Assembly (NCBI GenBank): GCA_949152475.1
Contig: OX424555.1
Location: forward strand, 57,765,977 to 57,829,976
From: Terebella lapidaria
Taxonomy: Eukaryota > Annelida > Polychaeta > Terebellida > Terebellidae
DNA length: 64,000 nucleotides
Reading direction: 5' to 3'
In this document: piece by piece, positions 1 through 13,412 of the stretch
Layout of the letters: each line of letters opens with the position of its first letter
Position numbering within the stretch: the first letter of the stretch is position 1
Translations under genes and position numbers: made by a program
The notes under the pieces: generated by a model
The model's input: the letters and a program-made list of their open reading frames with translations, nothing else
Database searches by the model: none
Told to the model about the DNA's origin: nothing

Positions 1-2138
1 ACATCATGTATGCTATAAACATTTGCATCTCCACCCTAGTCTAATTGAGATGTTCACGATCATTGCCACGATTAAATTAGTGTCAAAACGATACTCAGGC
101 CGGCATCACGGTATCCTGGTAAGTTTGCATGGCGTAAAAACTCGACCATGTCATATCACCGCCTTGACGTGGAGTGTGTGGATATAACACTGGGCCCGAT
201 CTTATCCCCGATAAGGTCGGTCACTGGATGGCGGGAATCTACATGTATACATTCATGTAACTGGGGAGGGGGGGGGACGTCGTTGCTCCAACTTACTGCA
301 CATGCTTATTATATTTAGTGAATTGGTGGGCCACTCAACATCACGCAAAGAGGACCAAAAATGTCATGCTTTTGATGACAATCTGTTACTCAAATGGCCA
401 TGGCGAACGAACGTACGACAATTATTACATGTGTATGGACACCGAAATTGAACTACTGTACTAACATGTACCAGTCAGTCCTTCGTTGATTGGCAATTTT
501 TTTTTCCCCGAGTAATTTCTGCCTATCACATGCCTATTTATTACATACTTTGTTATTTCAATAAATAAGTTTATTTCCTAAAAATTCTTTCACTGAAATG
601 ATACCTTAATTCACAATTCGTGTATACAGATCTGTTAGTATTGAGCACGACAAACTTTGAAACTTCTAACTTTGTTTCAAACAGAGAAGCTATTACAGTA
701 GCCAGAGGCATGTTGTCATGGCAACCATTTAATTACCGGTACTGCCAGGTACTGATCACCTAAAGCTATATACTTGAAAGCATTCAATCAAAAATATAAC
801 AACCGGCTTTCAATATCACCAAAATTATATATTGTTAGGGAGGAGTTACTGTACACCGCATGTTCTTAATGAAAGTTTTGAAGGAATGTTGTATTCAACT
901 TCATTTGAAAATCAGACACGCTTTTTGGTCGCAATTTCGTTTTGGATCATCGAATCAACTTGAAATTTTATATATGTCAAAATTGGGTGTCAAACCGCAA
1001 TTTTCTTACTAGGCCCTTAGTATTAGATGTCTTTTTGACTAGAGCAAACATTTTAGGCAACTTTTTCAATGTATTGTGATGTATGGTTACATGTGAGTTA
1101 TGATAGGAAACTTATGTTTCCCCAAAGTCTTTGCCAAATTGCGATTTAAAATCTGAAACTTGAATGCTAACTAAATATGGTACAGTAGTATACATCAAGC
1201 AAGGGAAATATTTTAGGTCACCCGCTAAAAAAATATAATGTTCAATTTTGCCCCTTACAGCACATATAAAACATACAAGTGTAACATCATTTACCACTGC
1301 TTTGAAAGGCGTCGACTGATTTAAATAAAGTAGTCTGATGTAGCCAGGTACGTCTATCTATAATTCATTAAAGACCCATCATTAGCAGGTAACACTTGAA
1401 TAGTGGCCGACAGAAATTTTCATCAAAGCTCTTTGACTGAAACGGGACGCAAGCGACGCTTTCGTCTGAGTCGCTACACATGCTCGGTCAAGGGATCAGC
1501 CACCTCTTGCTCGTGTAAACAGGGCGTTAACTTTCAAGCAATATCTGGAGAATTTTGCAGGTGCGACTCCAGAATTTTGGAGATCTTACCTACTTGAATG
1601 ATACGAGTCCTTACTTACAAGTACACCTTTTTAGCATTTTGATTTTGGGGGATGGGGTGCAGTAACCCATGCCGTTACAAATGCTAGTACTTGAAGCAGA
1701 TTACATAGTCATATAGATCTAGTACCTGCATGGAATAAAATTTGATCGATCGTTCGCAACAAAAATATCCTCGTTAAGTTTGTGCACCATAGTGCATAGA
1801 TAATGGATGATGAAGATCATTTCACTTCAATGTATCATGTGTATCAACATGGTCAATATTTTATTCACTGCTTCAGTATTTTGTCACCACCCAGTGTTGA
1901 CGTCTGAGAAAAGAAGAAGACCACCTTCGTGTATATCGAATAACACTAAGCCACAAATGGCATCAATACATGTACTATAATTATGGTAGCTAAACACTGA
2001 GCACCTTAGCTACTCTGCCTCAATGACTTCTACACTGAGAAAACATAACATCCACAAAAGGATCAAGGCCATCGAGTGACAGGTCTTGTTAATTAATCAT
2101 TTGATTTCCAAATGAATTGGAAAATCAGCGATCAGTTG
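1..2138. other. intergenic or intronic, no gene seen
   Basis: AT-rich sequence with only short open frames lacking coding character on either strand. I see no splice-bounded exon, RNA gene or clear repeat family here. Homopolymer runs (for example G-rich near 266-276) are simple sequence. Confidence 0.5.
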
Positions 2139-2473
2139 TCACCGATCAATGCGGTCGACACGATGAATGTTACGTTGGCTACCCACGTGGGACAAGCTGT
2201 CTATAGCTGCGATGCCTAACAACGTATCTCGTGGTTTTATGCGACTACCATTGTCGCTTGGAGGGAAAAAAACAACAAAACACAACATCTCGACACTGGG
2301 ATGCTCTGGCAACCTTGAAAACACGTCAAAACATTCCATTTTTTTCCCCTGCACAAGACAATTCATGACGTAAATCGAAGCTGCTGCTCGTAAAAATTGC
2401 ACAACTTCGTTGCTGGTTATCTCTATGCCAGCGGCTGTCATGTGTCTTCCTGAAAGGTCCCTCAGACTAGAAC
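2139..2473 (-). CDS. possible terminal exon, unrecognised
   Basis: On the minus strand a strong pyrimidine tract ending in gcctgcaag precedes an open frame from 2473 to a stop at 2139-2141. It is about 111 codons and includes LRDLSGRHMTAAGIEI and VVQFLRAAASIYVMNCL. This is the longest open frame in the first 6 kb. I do not recognise a family. It could be a downstream exon of the gene whose first exon is at 6493-6726, which runs in the same direction, but nothing links them directly. A chance open frame behind a chance acceptor is the alternative. Confidence 0.2.
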
Positions 2474-2555
2474 CTTGCAGGCAATAGAGGGGCAAGACAT
2501 TACAAAGACAGAAATATAAGTTGTACATCTGCTGTTTTGCTCCTGTTGCCAGCAA

Positions 2556-5500
2556 ACACCACTATATAAGTATATATAAGTATCATTGGGATATCATTAT
2601 AATACATGAAAAGTGTTATAATTTATTGAGACATGTAACTTCATTTCATTATGACCATGAAGGTAATGAAGGTCACCTGAAAACATATAACGATGTGAAA
2701 ATGAATATGGTGTTTTGAAAGTCTCGATACTCAATCATGGTTACTATGTCGTGGCAAACAACAATACTAAAGAAACCGCAGGTGAAGGTTCCACGAGGCC
2801 TTGTGGCTGGAGAAGTTACTTTCAAGTGTATATATTGCTGGCTCCATAACTCACTCACAAACACATTCCTGAGCCTAAAGCCCCTGAAAAACCTTAGCCA
2901 AACACTGTATTTTTCCGTTGGTACAAAGTCGGCACAGCCCTTTTTTGGTGTGGGAGTAACAAAGGGCAAAAAAAAAGTTATGGATACATGAGTAAAGAAA
3001 AGTCGGGTGGGTGCTGGGGGTTATAGGTTGGAAGAGGACAGATCTGTTAAAGGTATGTCATAGAAGATCGAGGTATATAAAGCACAAGAAAACTTAACAG
3101 ACAAACAACCTTGATGCAGAACCTCATAAAAACCGAGATCATAGTCACAGTCGGGAATCACACTGGGTTCAGCACCTTGGAAAATTCGCAGAGGGACAGA
3201 AAAATCCTTGTACAAACAATTAATTTCTGTCACCGAGCCCGGGCTGTTGGTTTTTCATTAGTGACAGACAAGTGGAAATACGTGTCCCATACGTCGCTCA
3301 CTTGCTCGCTGAAAAAGTGCCACCTCCGACATTGTTTCAAGCGCAGTCGAGCATTTAGTCGACTATCGTAGGCAGATAACATCCATGCAAACTTGGGAAC
3401 ACCCAAAATTGTAAACGATAAGGCTAATTTTGTCATAATTGTACATGGCAGTCATGCTGGGATGACTCAAAAGTTTGATTTTCAAAAATATTTTCCAGTT
3501 GGACCGGTTCTCCACATCAGATAACATCACAACTTAGTATTACACTTCTGCTAAATAAAAGTTCTACATCATCATGATCATGCCTCATCATATCATATGA
3601 AATAGTACATAGAGGTGCACAAAACACTAATAACGACAGAACCTAACACACGTTCAAGTACGTGTTTTAGTGCTGACATCTGGTGATTGGAATGGAAATT
3701 AAAATAGGGTAGTAGGTTAAAGTTGGGATCCCTTGTTTAGTAATTATATTAGATCTTTCCCCATTTAAAGTTACGTAAGTCATTTGCTGTTAATACTCTG
3801 ATTTTATTTGATATATTTCATTATTGTTTTAAAAACTACACTCGTTTTTTGGATGAGGTCAGAAAGGTGAGACAAATTAATCCCCAACTACAAAACATAC
3901 TAAAACCATAACTCGTCAATTTTTTCACCCATAAGCTTATACACCTATGGAGACATACCTGGTCAAAGTCAGATGCACATAAATTTCAAAGCTGCTTCTG
4001 CAATATATCGCTTGATCAAGTGTGCCAAACTAAATGGTCCGAGAACGATTTTCCCAAGCGCAATTATCTTCGCTATATGGTCGGAACCACAAACGCCCAG
4101 TTTCGACTGATGGTTTAATATTTTTTGGCATCATTACTGCAGTCAGGTGTGAGAATTGGATAGCTCAGCACCTATTACCTGCCTAAAACTCCATCTATAA
4201 AAGTCCATGGCATATTACCTTTCGAGGATAACATCTTCAGTTCCTTTAATCTGTGAATTCCATAGTATCCATTAGATAGTATCAATTTGTTTCCAGCCTA
4301 TTTTACACATCGTGTCTGATACTGATGTACAAAATACATGATCGAAATACTGATATACCGGTAGTTAAATTAACTGGGTCACATAAAGCAGCTTATGATA
4401 TACATGATAGAGGTATATACATATTTATAAGTATGTATATTTATGGTAAATAACTAATTGTAAATTTACATGTATACATTTGTTGTACTGAATACCGCAG
4501 CATACTATTAGCTATACTCCCAGTACAATTTCGAGGCACAAGTACTTGTTTTGAATACATGATCCGGCTGATTGCAAAGTGTGCAATGAAAGCAACATCA
4601 ACCGCCCGATCAACAGAACCTTCATAAATGGCAAATCGGTCGTTTCCATGGCAATACTATCCAGGGCGATGAAAAGAATAGGCAAGGCGGGAAAATACCA
4701 CCAGAGCCACCGATGTTTGTTGACATTGGGACACAGCACTCAGCATTGGAGGCTGCCAACACCACTGTCATACCCAAAAATATTCACTCGCGGCATACCA
4801 GTCCAGTGCATTAAAGACAAAGTCACTGAGAGGTCCACACCCAAAATATCGGACCATGTGTCCACGCAAAATGACCTTTTTCGACCCATGAGTCAGTGCT
4901 GAACATACCATAACGTTCGCATCCTCCCATTCAGTGTAAACAAGTGGACTACGCTATTCAATATTGGTGGCGATATGGGGAAATTTGGGTGTGTTTGGGG
5001 GAGAGGGGGTATCAAAAGATATCTACTTCAGGATTCAAGACTTACAAGTATGGTACTAGGTATGTTGAAAGGCTGTTGCGTGCCAGAAAGGTGCAAGATG
5101 CACATGCCCAAAATGCTACTTATTTCTGTTAGTGATCTTGCGTGAAAACAACGAAGGCGGTCTTGTGTTTACAAGTTCGGTGACCTGAGTGGGTGTGCAA
5201 TTGTTCTCGATATACCAACCTACCCCTACCCGATCCCCCCCCCCCCCCCCCCAACCAACTTCTTCACAATACTCTCACAGTATATATCCCCGACTTCTCA
5301 CTTAGATATCAAACCACATGGAGAACAAGGTGCGATTGTTTTCGTGTGCGTGTCTATGAAAGAAAGTGTATGCAAAATATGTAGGAGATTTATACTGTAA
5401 AGGTACAAGCATGTAAATTGAACTACTGTACATTCATCACGTTTATATCCATGACAATGCGTACATGAGCAGCATGAAAGTCTGCTACTCAATCTTTTCC

Positions 5501-6492
5501 TACAAGACGAATTTAGTGTATGTTATATAGTATGAGAAATACATGTTCGTAAAGAGCAAATGTATTTCTCACTATATATTGATGTATTTTGTGATGTATT
5601 TCAGTACCAGTAACTGATTTCATATCTCTTAGCATGATACCAAGAGAAAAAGTCCTTTTCCAATTGATATTGGATGGCAGTTGATGATAACATAAAATTG
5701 TACTTAACTTTTTGAGCCAGGTGGGAATGATATGGTAACCATGACAACCATACTAACCCGACTATCGTATCATCACGTAAAGTCTAGTTTCACACGACAA
5801 AAAGTTATTTCTGCCAAATGTCATGCACAAAAAGTTCTCACATGCATGCAGAAAAAAACCTTGGATCTGCATAAAAGGACACAATTAATGAGTTCTATTA
5901 ATCATATTGGAACAGGCGATTCTTTCCGAGGGCAATTTTTCCCCGTGAATCTGTTCGAAGGTAGCAATCAATCCATCACGAAATGATTGATGCCATTTGA
6001 TAAAAGATGCAAATTTTACAAGAAAGATTGAACTGAGGAAAATGAATTTGTCAATTTTTGTGCTGAGAGTTACTACATGTTCTAGTATTTCTGAAAATTT
6101 TTATGTGTAATTACAGCAATGAAAATATGTATGTGTTAAACTGAAATGCACGTTGAATACTTTTAAGGCTTGGTATGATAAATTAGTGCTTGACAACCGA
6201 ACAACACTAAATTACAGGTATACTACAAAGTAGAACTACGAGAAAATGCCGGTGTTACATACACATACCGGTATGTGTCATATAAATTATGAATCAGAAA
6301 TAATGATTTTGCCACCATGTCCAGAGTTTTATGTCAAACGTATAGTATGATAAGTCAGTGTCATGATCATAAATATAACAGATAAAACAGAATGCGAAAG
6401 AGAAGGTGATGCAATGAAACTACGTCAAAAGAAGAATATTGACAAGAGAGTTCTACTCATCACGATTCCACGTGAAAACACTGAGCACTGAC
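2556..6492. other. no identified gene; possible introns of the minus-strand gene
   Basis: No exon could be assigned with confidence. 3230-3375 on the minus strand has a short exon-like block (acceptor cctacgatag, then a frame with KQCRRWHFFSEQ, then gtgagc) that I cannot place. 4579-4902 is richer in GC than its surroundings and open in more than one frame, without a recognisable product. There is an 18-C run at 5235-5252. A hairpin at about 5526-5580 has GAGAAATACAT paired with ATGTATTTCTC. Confidence 0.4.
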
Positions 6493-6726
6493 CTGTTTCT
6501 GCTGCTTGTATTTCAAGAACGCGTCCTGTAAGTTTCCGTCGCTCTTTTTCCCGACCACGTCAACGGTGAACTGCTTACATGTAGAGTCATCATCCCTCAC
6601 TGCAGCCTCTCTGGTGGTCGACGATGACTGTCCATTCTCTTTCGGGAGCTCATCCTCTCGGACACTGTGGATTTCAGCTTCCTCGTTGTTACTTGTTTGG
6701 TCTACTGCAGTGTCGTTTGCTGCCAT
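6493..6726 (-). CDS. first coding exon of an unrecognised gene
   Basis: The exon runs from a real ATG (6724-6726, context GAGGATGG) to a consensus donor (AACAG then gtcagtg). It holds exactly 78 codons, so it ends in phase 0. The first 50 residues are acidic and low in complexity (TSNNEEAEIHSVREDELPKE). The last 28 look like the start of a folded or helical segment (CKQFTVDVVGKKSDGNLQDA, then FLKYKQQKQ). GC content rises sharply over the exon, as expected for coding sequence. I could not identify the family, and the downstream exons at lower coordinates were not found with confidence. The upstream edge lies only about 150 bp from the tandem duplication that starts at 6874, so the promoter is close to that breakpoint. 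Confidence 0.6.
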
Positions 6727-8075
6727 CCTCTAGCGGGATACAGAACAGAACAAAATCTATGGTTTTTTCATAGACTACGGGGGTATATATTTAGATGTTT
6801 GAGTTGTTTTTGTGCTTTAATTTCACACTTGATCAGAGATGAAAGACTAAAATATTACCACTGAATTATGAAGTAGTTTATCGCATTAATTATTCAAAAG
6901 TAATTAGGTAGATGCTGTTTCATCAACATGCCACGAATTAGAAAACAATCTATAAATCATGGATGGATGTCATGACACACCCTTGTACCAAATAGACATT
7001 CACAACTCTGAAACGGTTCGAACCTTAACTTTCCTAAGACGAGAACGCATTGGCTTGGAGTATCAATATAATATATCTTGTAATGCGATGTTGATACATG
7101 TTGAATAGCTCACGGTAGATAGGAAGATCATATAAATTTTTAAATCATACCAGTGCAAATATTCAAAAGACTTGGGTATTGATGGTTAACATGACAACAA
7201 TATACCTACAATGATATATTCGCCACTGATGTGATCTGGTTATCAGAAAGCATATATTAATTTGATGCCTGGCTATTAGCATAATTATAATGTATGCTAA
7301 AATAACAAGCTGGTATCAGAAATACATAACGAGAGACTGTATACCTGGCGTTATGTATTTCAGGCTATACCTTTATAGCCAGAAATACATAAGTGCTTTG
7401 AAGCAACACTTTAAAGCATTTTATCATTTTTTCTTCAACCTCTAGAATACCTGCTAGTAATGTAATCTACTATTCTAGGCACAACCAACTCAGGTGAACA
7501 TTTAAACAATGCTGATCTATCTCAAGTTGGATAGCAGCTAGAATTTGAGAATAAATTCAACACATATGTACAACACCACTTCTACGAGCCTCAAATAGAG
7601 TGACAGGAAAAATTGGGAAATGTTCAAATCTATCGATTACAAGAGACAGCCCATTGGTAGTGTTGTTACACTAAGTGAGCGATAGATCGGCCATGGCCAC
7701 AGATTCGAGTTACTTCAACTACCGGTATTGAATTTCATGGGCAAGTTTCTCCCGCGTCATTTTTTTCCATAGTTTGGTTTGATTCTGAGCTGCATTTGTT
7801 ATGCTAGAAAAGTCTTTACCATTAATATACTGGTAAGTGTTTTTATCTGTATCGGTCATTCTGGGCACATAGATAAACTTATCATTATCAGAGGAATCTA
7901 ATCATACAGAAACACACTTGCCCACACGAATCGACAGGTGCCTTTAAATTTGGCTGATGTGAAGAGATTGTGGCTGGATTACAAGATTGTTTAATATATA
8001 CATAAACGATTAACCGATTACAAAAACTGTAACCAGATACACTCTGTGACCGAACTGTAATCGTCAAAGCCTTAA

Positions 8076-8603
8076 AGGGCCATGGTCATGATATTTGATG
8101 TGATTATTAAATTGTTCTACATGCAATAGTATTCATATATATATGCATACAGATGGAAATAGAGCCATTCTAAACACACAGATGAGATCTACAGCGGTCC
8201 GAAGACCGATATTCCACGTGGAGAGCGGTCAGCATATTTTTACGTAAAATGACGTTTCTGACGTCACGGGGGAAAAGATTCTCTGTACAGAATCTTTGAC
8301 GCTGAGAAGTGGTTGCAATTTTGTAAGGGGCAAAGCACTGAAGAACGGGGTTAGGGTGAGGGTGAGGGGGGGGGGGGGGGGTATCACGAAGATGTGTTTC
8401 AGGAGGAAATGGGGGCGCCGGCGGGGAGGCACAAGATACAAGATTTAATTAGGATCTAATTCACACCAGTTGTACAATGTTTCGCTAGAGCTGAACATGC
8501 CTACAAATGAAAGACAAAATACAAAGTAGAAATTATGGATATGATACGGTAAACTATCACACATACATCCAATATTTTTATTGAGTGACATTGGGAATTA
8601 ACC

Positions 8604-8634
<31 letters not shown>

Positions 8635-10764
8635 ACCCTTCTCCCCGGAAGGTCAAAAGGCAGACAGGATAAATCGTGATGTGATCTTGCGGGAGGGGTG
8701 GGGTGTGGTGGGTGTGGTAAATAGATATATTCAAATGAATGTGTCCGATATTATTTTAACACTGGTATAATTACATTATTTTTTCGATGTGCCAGCGATT
8801 AGACAAATGATTGATTTGTTTGCTGGTGGAAATATACATGGAATGCTAGGCCTACTCTGTGATCAGGCATAATGGTTAAACTGTAGAATGGTATGCCACG
8901 CAGTTCCGAGAAATCTCGTTGTGAGGCATATAAATTAATTATTTGCTTTCTTCTACATTTATATATTGGAAAGCAATAAAATATCAATCGATATTTATTT
9001 TTTACGCATTATCTAACTACCAACCTCCGAATAAGGATATAGGTGTGTTGTAGTGGGAATGATATGGCAATATTTTCACAAAATCACAGTTTCGACCTCT
9101 ACTGAAACAAATGCTCAAATATCGATTCTTTTGCATAAATCGGATTCATGACAGTAAGAACTCTGATATTGTGCATTTAGGACAACGCACCCCCTCCTTC
9201 CCCTCCTGGTTCGACCCACTAACCCCTCACAGAGATGAAGGGCCATGTCCGTAGTTTCTGGTGTTCGTTTCGATATACACAATAAACGTAGGCTACTCAT
9301 ATTATTGAAATTCTGTCACACCGTTTTTCTACAACATGTCAGCCAAAAACTGAAAGCTCAGGGATCGATTCCCGTTTAGAAGCATAGGCCTTACTGTATG
9401 CTAGAAGCATAAGAAGACGTTGGGGTGTAGCCTTTTTCACACAAAAATGCTGCTCTCAAAGGATTGCACCATTTAACCCAAAGTAAGCAGAAAATTGAGT
9501 GTGGACTCAGGGCCGGTGATTTGGGGCCTGCCCAGGGGCCCCAAAAGCAGCTGAAGCCTCATTCGTTAAATGCGCAGGAGCATTCTGTGACGCTCCCAAT
9601 TTAAATTTTGAACTTCTCAGACAATGCGTTTTTTTATGCAAATTATCTCAATTCAAGATGATGTTCCATATTTAGACAATGTCAACTTGATTTTTAGATC
9701 ATTCATTTCAAGGGATTTTTAAACAACATTCTTCTTGGGTGGCGGGCAGCAGAAGTATATGCGGATTTATGTCTAGATATATATTTGCAATGTTTTTTTA
9801 ACAGGAAAATCACAATGTTCAATATACTGTAACGTATTGGATATGTTTGTTTTACGGCAACAATTGATATTTTTTTCAAGAATAGCCCGCGTCTATCCAC
9901 CAACCATTCCCGTACGCGCCCACTGCGCCTGGTTGTGGCGGGCTCTTTGGCTTTCATTAGGATTAAAGATTTTGGGAGAGAGAGAGGGGAGAATTATTGG
10001 CAGAATATCACCGTATGCGTGATCGTATTCCGATTCAACGACAGCGATAATCTGCGTCAAAAAAAGTCTGAAAAATGGCACCCGCCTAGAATTCCGCGCC
10101 CTAGGCCTGGGCCTAGTCGGCCTGTGCGGTAATAGGCCTACGGCTCTGATAATGCTAGCTTTTTTGAGCTGAAAGAATTAAATCGCCGTTTGCTTCCCAG
10201 GTTAAGTAGGCCTCTCAAAAATATTGGCATACGTTTGTCAAGTTTCATCACGATACGTTTCAGTATATCGCTGAACTACAGACAGAAGCTATTGAGCGCA
10301 TGTAGGCCTGTGTAAACTGGCTATGCCATGGATCATTCGGAAAGTAGAAAAGGCTGACACCTCCCCGATGTGTAGAACCTTCGCCGCCACTACGGTTACA
10401 CATGCTGCATATAATTATCAAATTCCCATACTTATTGATATGATATAAATGTAAGAATCAATCTATTACCAACAATAGTCAGATTTTGATGAAGTTAGTA
10501 TAGTAGTGATGAATGGAATCCCTCCAAAAACCCGCAATTATAAAACAACCACCTGCAAACGACAAACGTCTTTACCAGCGCGGTCGTTCCCCTGTGACGT
10601 CACAGATCACAAAGGACGTAAAATGCCAATCATCTCTCGCAACGGCTCTCAGGTCAATTTCTGGACAACCCGAGCCCTAATTGATACCATTTCTGCTGTC
10701 TACATACTCAGTAGATGCTTAACTTCATTATTAAAACAAGTCACTTTTTCGTGTCCATGGCCCT
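8076..10764. mobile_element. non-autonomous TTAA-flanked inverted-repeat element (copy 1)
   Basis: The ends read TTAA-AGGGCCATGGtcatga and tcgtgtCCATGGCCCT-TTAA. They form a 10-bp perfect terminal inverted repeat beside a TTAA duplicate (8072-8075 and 10765-10768). Similarity continues inward as a long imperfect inverted repeat. Both arms carry a TTTTACGT block and a TGACGTCAC palindrome (near 8260 and 10595). No transposase is seen. TTAA targets are used by piggyBac-type transposases, so that superfamily is an inference. The same element recurs at 13413-16104 because of the tandem duplication. Confidence 0.55.
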
Positions 10765-11245
10765 TTAAGAGGCTGGGCTTTATATACCCTTTGCACTCTA
10801 GAAAATTCAGTATTATCGCCCCATTGTTTTTCCCCTAACATGGCCTTGACATTGCTCAAACTCCTGATTGTCCAGACAACTCAAATAGGGCATTTAGCTC
10901 CTGAATACTAGATCTACTCATCTAACAAGATTTTTAATCGAGTTTGTGTTCTCGCATTTTAAGCCTTATTGATAATAGAAAACAGAGTCATATAACAAAG
11001 GTGTTCGATCCCGATGTGAGCTATGCATTTGGTAAGTCAAGGTTGTTGAGTCGCTGAGATGAGTATGGGTGAAAATATTGAATTTTCCAATAATGCAATG
11101 GGTGTATTGGGTACATTATGATTTGAGTATCTATATTATTTAACAAAGCGATCGAAAATTGGCCACTGGATTTTTACACATGTTCTGGAGGCTCAACATC
11201 ATAACTAAATAAACTATATGAACAGTCATGAAATGTCTGACTTGT

Positions 11246-11455
11246 AGCTAGATCGGCCTTATCGTGAAATAGGTCCCGCTTATTCCGTACGTTATGATTT
11301 CAGTGTGTAACTCCATCCACCCCAACCACCTCCCTCCAGGATTCTCCAAGATATAGAAGTTGACTGAAAACATTAAAATGGTGTTACTGTTCCAACTGAA
11401 TAAGCCTTGTCATAATGTAGCGGGACCTATTTCACGAGATTGCCGCTAGATCTAC
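11246..11455. mobile_element. MITE with about 35-bp inverted ends (copy 1)
   Basis: The left end (TAGCTAGATCGGCCTTATCG, then tgaaataggtcccgc) and the right end (gcgggacctatttcacgag, then attgccgctagatcta) are inverted repeats of each other around a short AT-rich middle. No coding capacity. The duplicate is at 16586-16795. Confidence 0.65.
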
Positions 11456-11796
11456 TTCTACTTTGTGATAATTGTCACTTTCAACTGTTTAAATTCAGTG
11501 AATCAGTGACGGAGTGAATGAGTGAGTGATTCAGTCGCATATTGAAATTTTATGACATTGGGCGTCTTCTATAAAATTCGTTTTATGTTGTTCCGATAGT
11601 AGATCTAGTAATTTCGTTTACCTATTTTTCATATCAGAATCTCCTGAGGCGGAAAAGATGCCTTAGTTTCAGAGATAAACAGATGTCAACATGCTCTTGG
11701 TCGACATTTTTTCCTGAGATTGAGCTGCCATCTATCGAGTAGATTTTAGTTATATAAATATTCGCCAGGAGGCTATGATAGGTGATCCGGTTTCTA

Positions 11797-11906
11797 GAAG
11801 ATTCGTACCCAAGAAGATTCGTACCCTGGAAGATTCGTACCCAGTAGAGAAGATTCGTACCCGAGGCCGGGAAGATTCGTACCCATATCAGGGAAGATTC
11901 GTACCC
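11797..11906 (+). repeat. array of six GAAGATTCGTACCC motifs (copy 1)
   Basis: Six perfect copies of the 14-mer start at 11797, 11813, 11829, 11849, 11871 and 11893. The spacers are 2, 2, 6, 8 and 8 bp and share no sequence. A leader with GGTGATCCGG lies just before the first copy. An identical array occurs at 17137-17246 in the second duplicate. A diverged array in opposite orientation lies at 19092-19191. The function is unknown. The spacers are far too short and the repeats too variable in spacing for a CRISPR array. Confidence 0.9.
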
Positions 11907-12091
11907 AAAATAAATATTTGTTTTATATGTTTTGTTTTATCTGTGTGGTGGTTCATGAGACATGATCACTTAAAGTGATAGGGGCCTATATTCACTCTAA
12001 CCCAAGAACTGGGAAGTAAGCCTTAGATAAAAGCAAAGGCAGCAACATATATCTGAATTTGAAATATCAGCAGATCAGTCATCTGTACATG

Positions 12092-12210
12092 TGTGTGGCG
12101 ATTTTGCCCTAAGCACGCGGCAGGTGATTGTAAACATAAATGCCATTTATGTGGCCTATTCGTACTTGGCCTTGTTTTGACATGCTCCGTTCGAGCGTGC
12201 GTTGCCACGG
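12092..12210 (+). mobile_element. LTR 5' part, cut by the duplication breakpoint
   Basis: This is the first 119 bp of the LTR that appears in full at 17432. It ends at the copy 1/copy 2 junction. It is a fossil retroelement remnant of the Ty3/gypsy-like family found elsewhere in the window. Confidence 0.8.
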
Positions 12211-13412
12211 TAGTTTATCGCATTAATTATTCAAAAGTAATTAGGTAGATGCTGTTTCATCAACATGCCACGAATTAGAAAACAATCTATAAATCATGGA
12301 TGGATGTCATGACACACCCTTGTACCAAATAGACATTCACAACTCTGAAACGGTTCGAACCTTAACTTTCCTAAGACGAGAACGCATTGGCTTGGAGTAT
12401 CAATATAATATATCTTGTAATGCGATGTTGATACATGTTGAATAGCTCACGGTAGATAGGAAGATCATATAAATTTTTAAATCATACCAGTGCAAATATT
12501 CAAAAGACTTGGGTATTGATGGTTAACATGACAACAATATACCTACAATGATATATTCGCCACTGATGTGATCTGGTTATCAGAAAGCATATATTAATTT
12601 GATGCCTGGCTATTAGCATAATTATAATGTATGCTAAAATAACAAGCTGGTATCAGAAATACATAACGAGAGACTGTATACCTGGCGTTATGTATTTCAG
12701 GCTATACCTTTATAGCCAGAAATACATAAGTGCTTTGAAGCAACACTTTAAAGCATTTTATCATTTTTTCTTCAACCTCTAGAATACCTGCTAGTAATGT
12801 AATCTACTATTCTAGGCACAACCAACTCAGGTGAACATTTAAACAATGCTGATCTATCTCAAGTTGGATAGCAGCTAGAATTTGAGAATAAATTCAACAC
12901 ATATGTACAACACCACTTCTACGAGCCTCAAATAGAGTGACAGGAAAAATTGGGAAATGTTCAAATCTATCGATTACAAGAGACAGCCCATTGGTAGTGT
13001 TGTTACACTAAGTGAGCGATAGATCGGCCATGGCCACAGATTCGAGTTACTTCAACTACCGGTATTGAATTTCATGGGCAAGTTTCTCCCGCGTCATTTT
13101 TTTCCATAGTTTGGTTTGATTCTGAGCTGCATTTGTTATGCTAGAAAAGTCTTTACCATTAATATACTGGTAAGTGTTTTTATCTGTATCGGTCATTCTG
13201 GGCACATAGATAAACTTATCATTATCAGAGGAATCTAATCATACAGAAACACACTTGCCCACACGAATCGACAGGTGCCTTTAAATTTGGCTGATGTGAA
13301 GAGATTGTGGCTGGATTACAAGATTGTTTAATATATACATAAACGATTAACCGATTACAAAAACTGTAACCAGATACACTCTGTGACCGAACTGTAATCG
13401 TCAAAGCCTTAA

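Larger units (their letters stand above)
6874..12210. repeat. tandem duplication, copy 1 (5,337 bp)
   Basis: This block is repeated head to tail by 12211-17550. Every stretch I compared is base-identical. The only differences found are run lengths: a G run of 16 versus 17, and (AC)8 versus (AC)9 after a 19-C run, which account for the 3-bp size difference. The left junction is ..gaag|tagtttatcgc. The right end is ..gccacgg, inside an LTR. The block contains a 2.7-kb TTAA-flanked element, a MITE and a 14-mer array. The short open frames inside show no coding character. Confidence 0.95.

Noticed and set aside
2673-3436. Minus-strand frames at 2.7-3.4 kb as a multi-exon gene
   Set aside because: Some blocks have splice-like edges, but frames do not join in a consistent phase and no family is recognisable.
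7014-7024. GGTTCGAACC as a tRNA remnant
   Set aside because: Isolated palindrome with no cloverleaf around it.
9361-9378. tRNA-like T-arm (gggatcgattccc)
   Set aside because: No matching acceptor, D or anticodon arm around it; also duplicated only because of the tandem repeat.
11797-11906. CRISPR-like regular array
   Set aside because: Repeats are 14 bp with spacers of 2-8 bp in an animal genome, with no cas genes. Spacing is incompatible with any CRISPR type.
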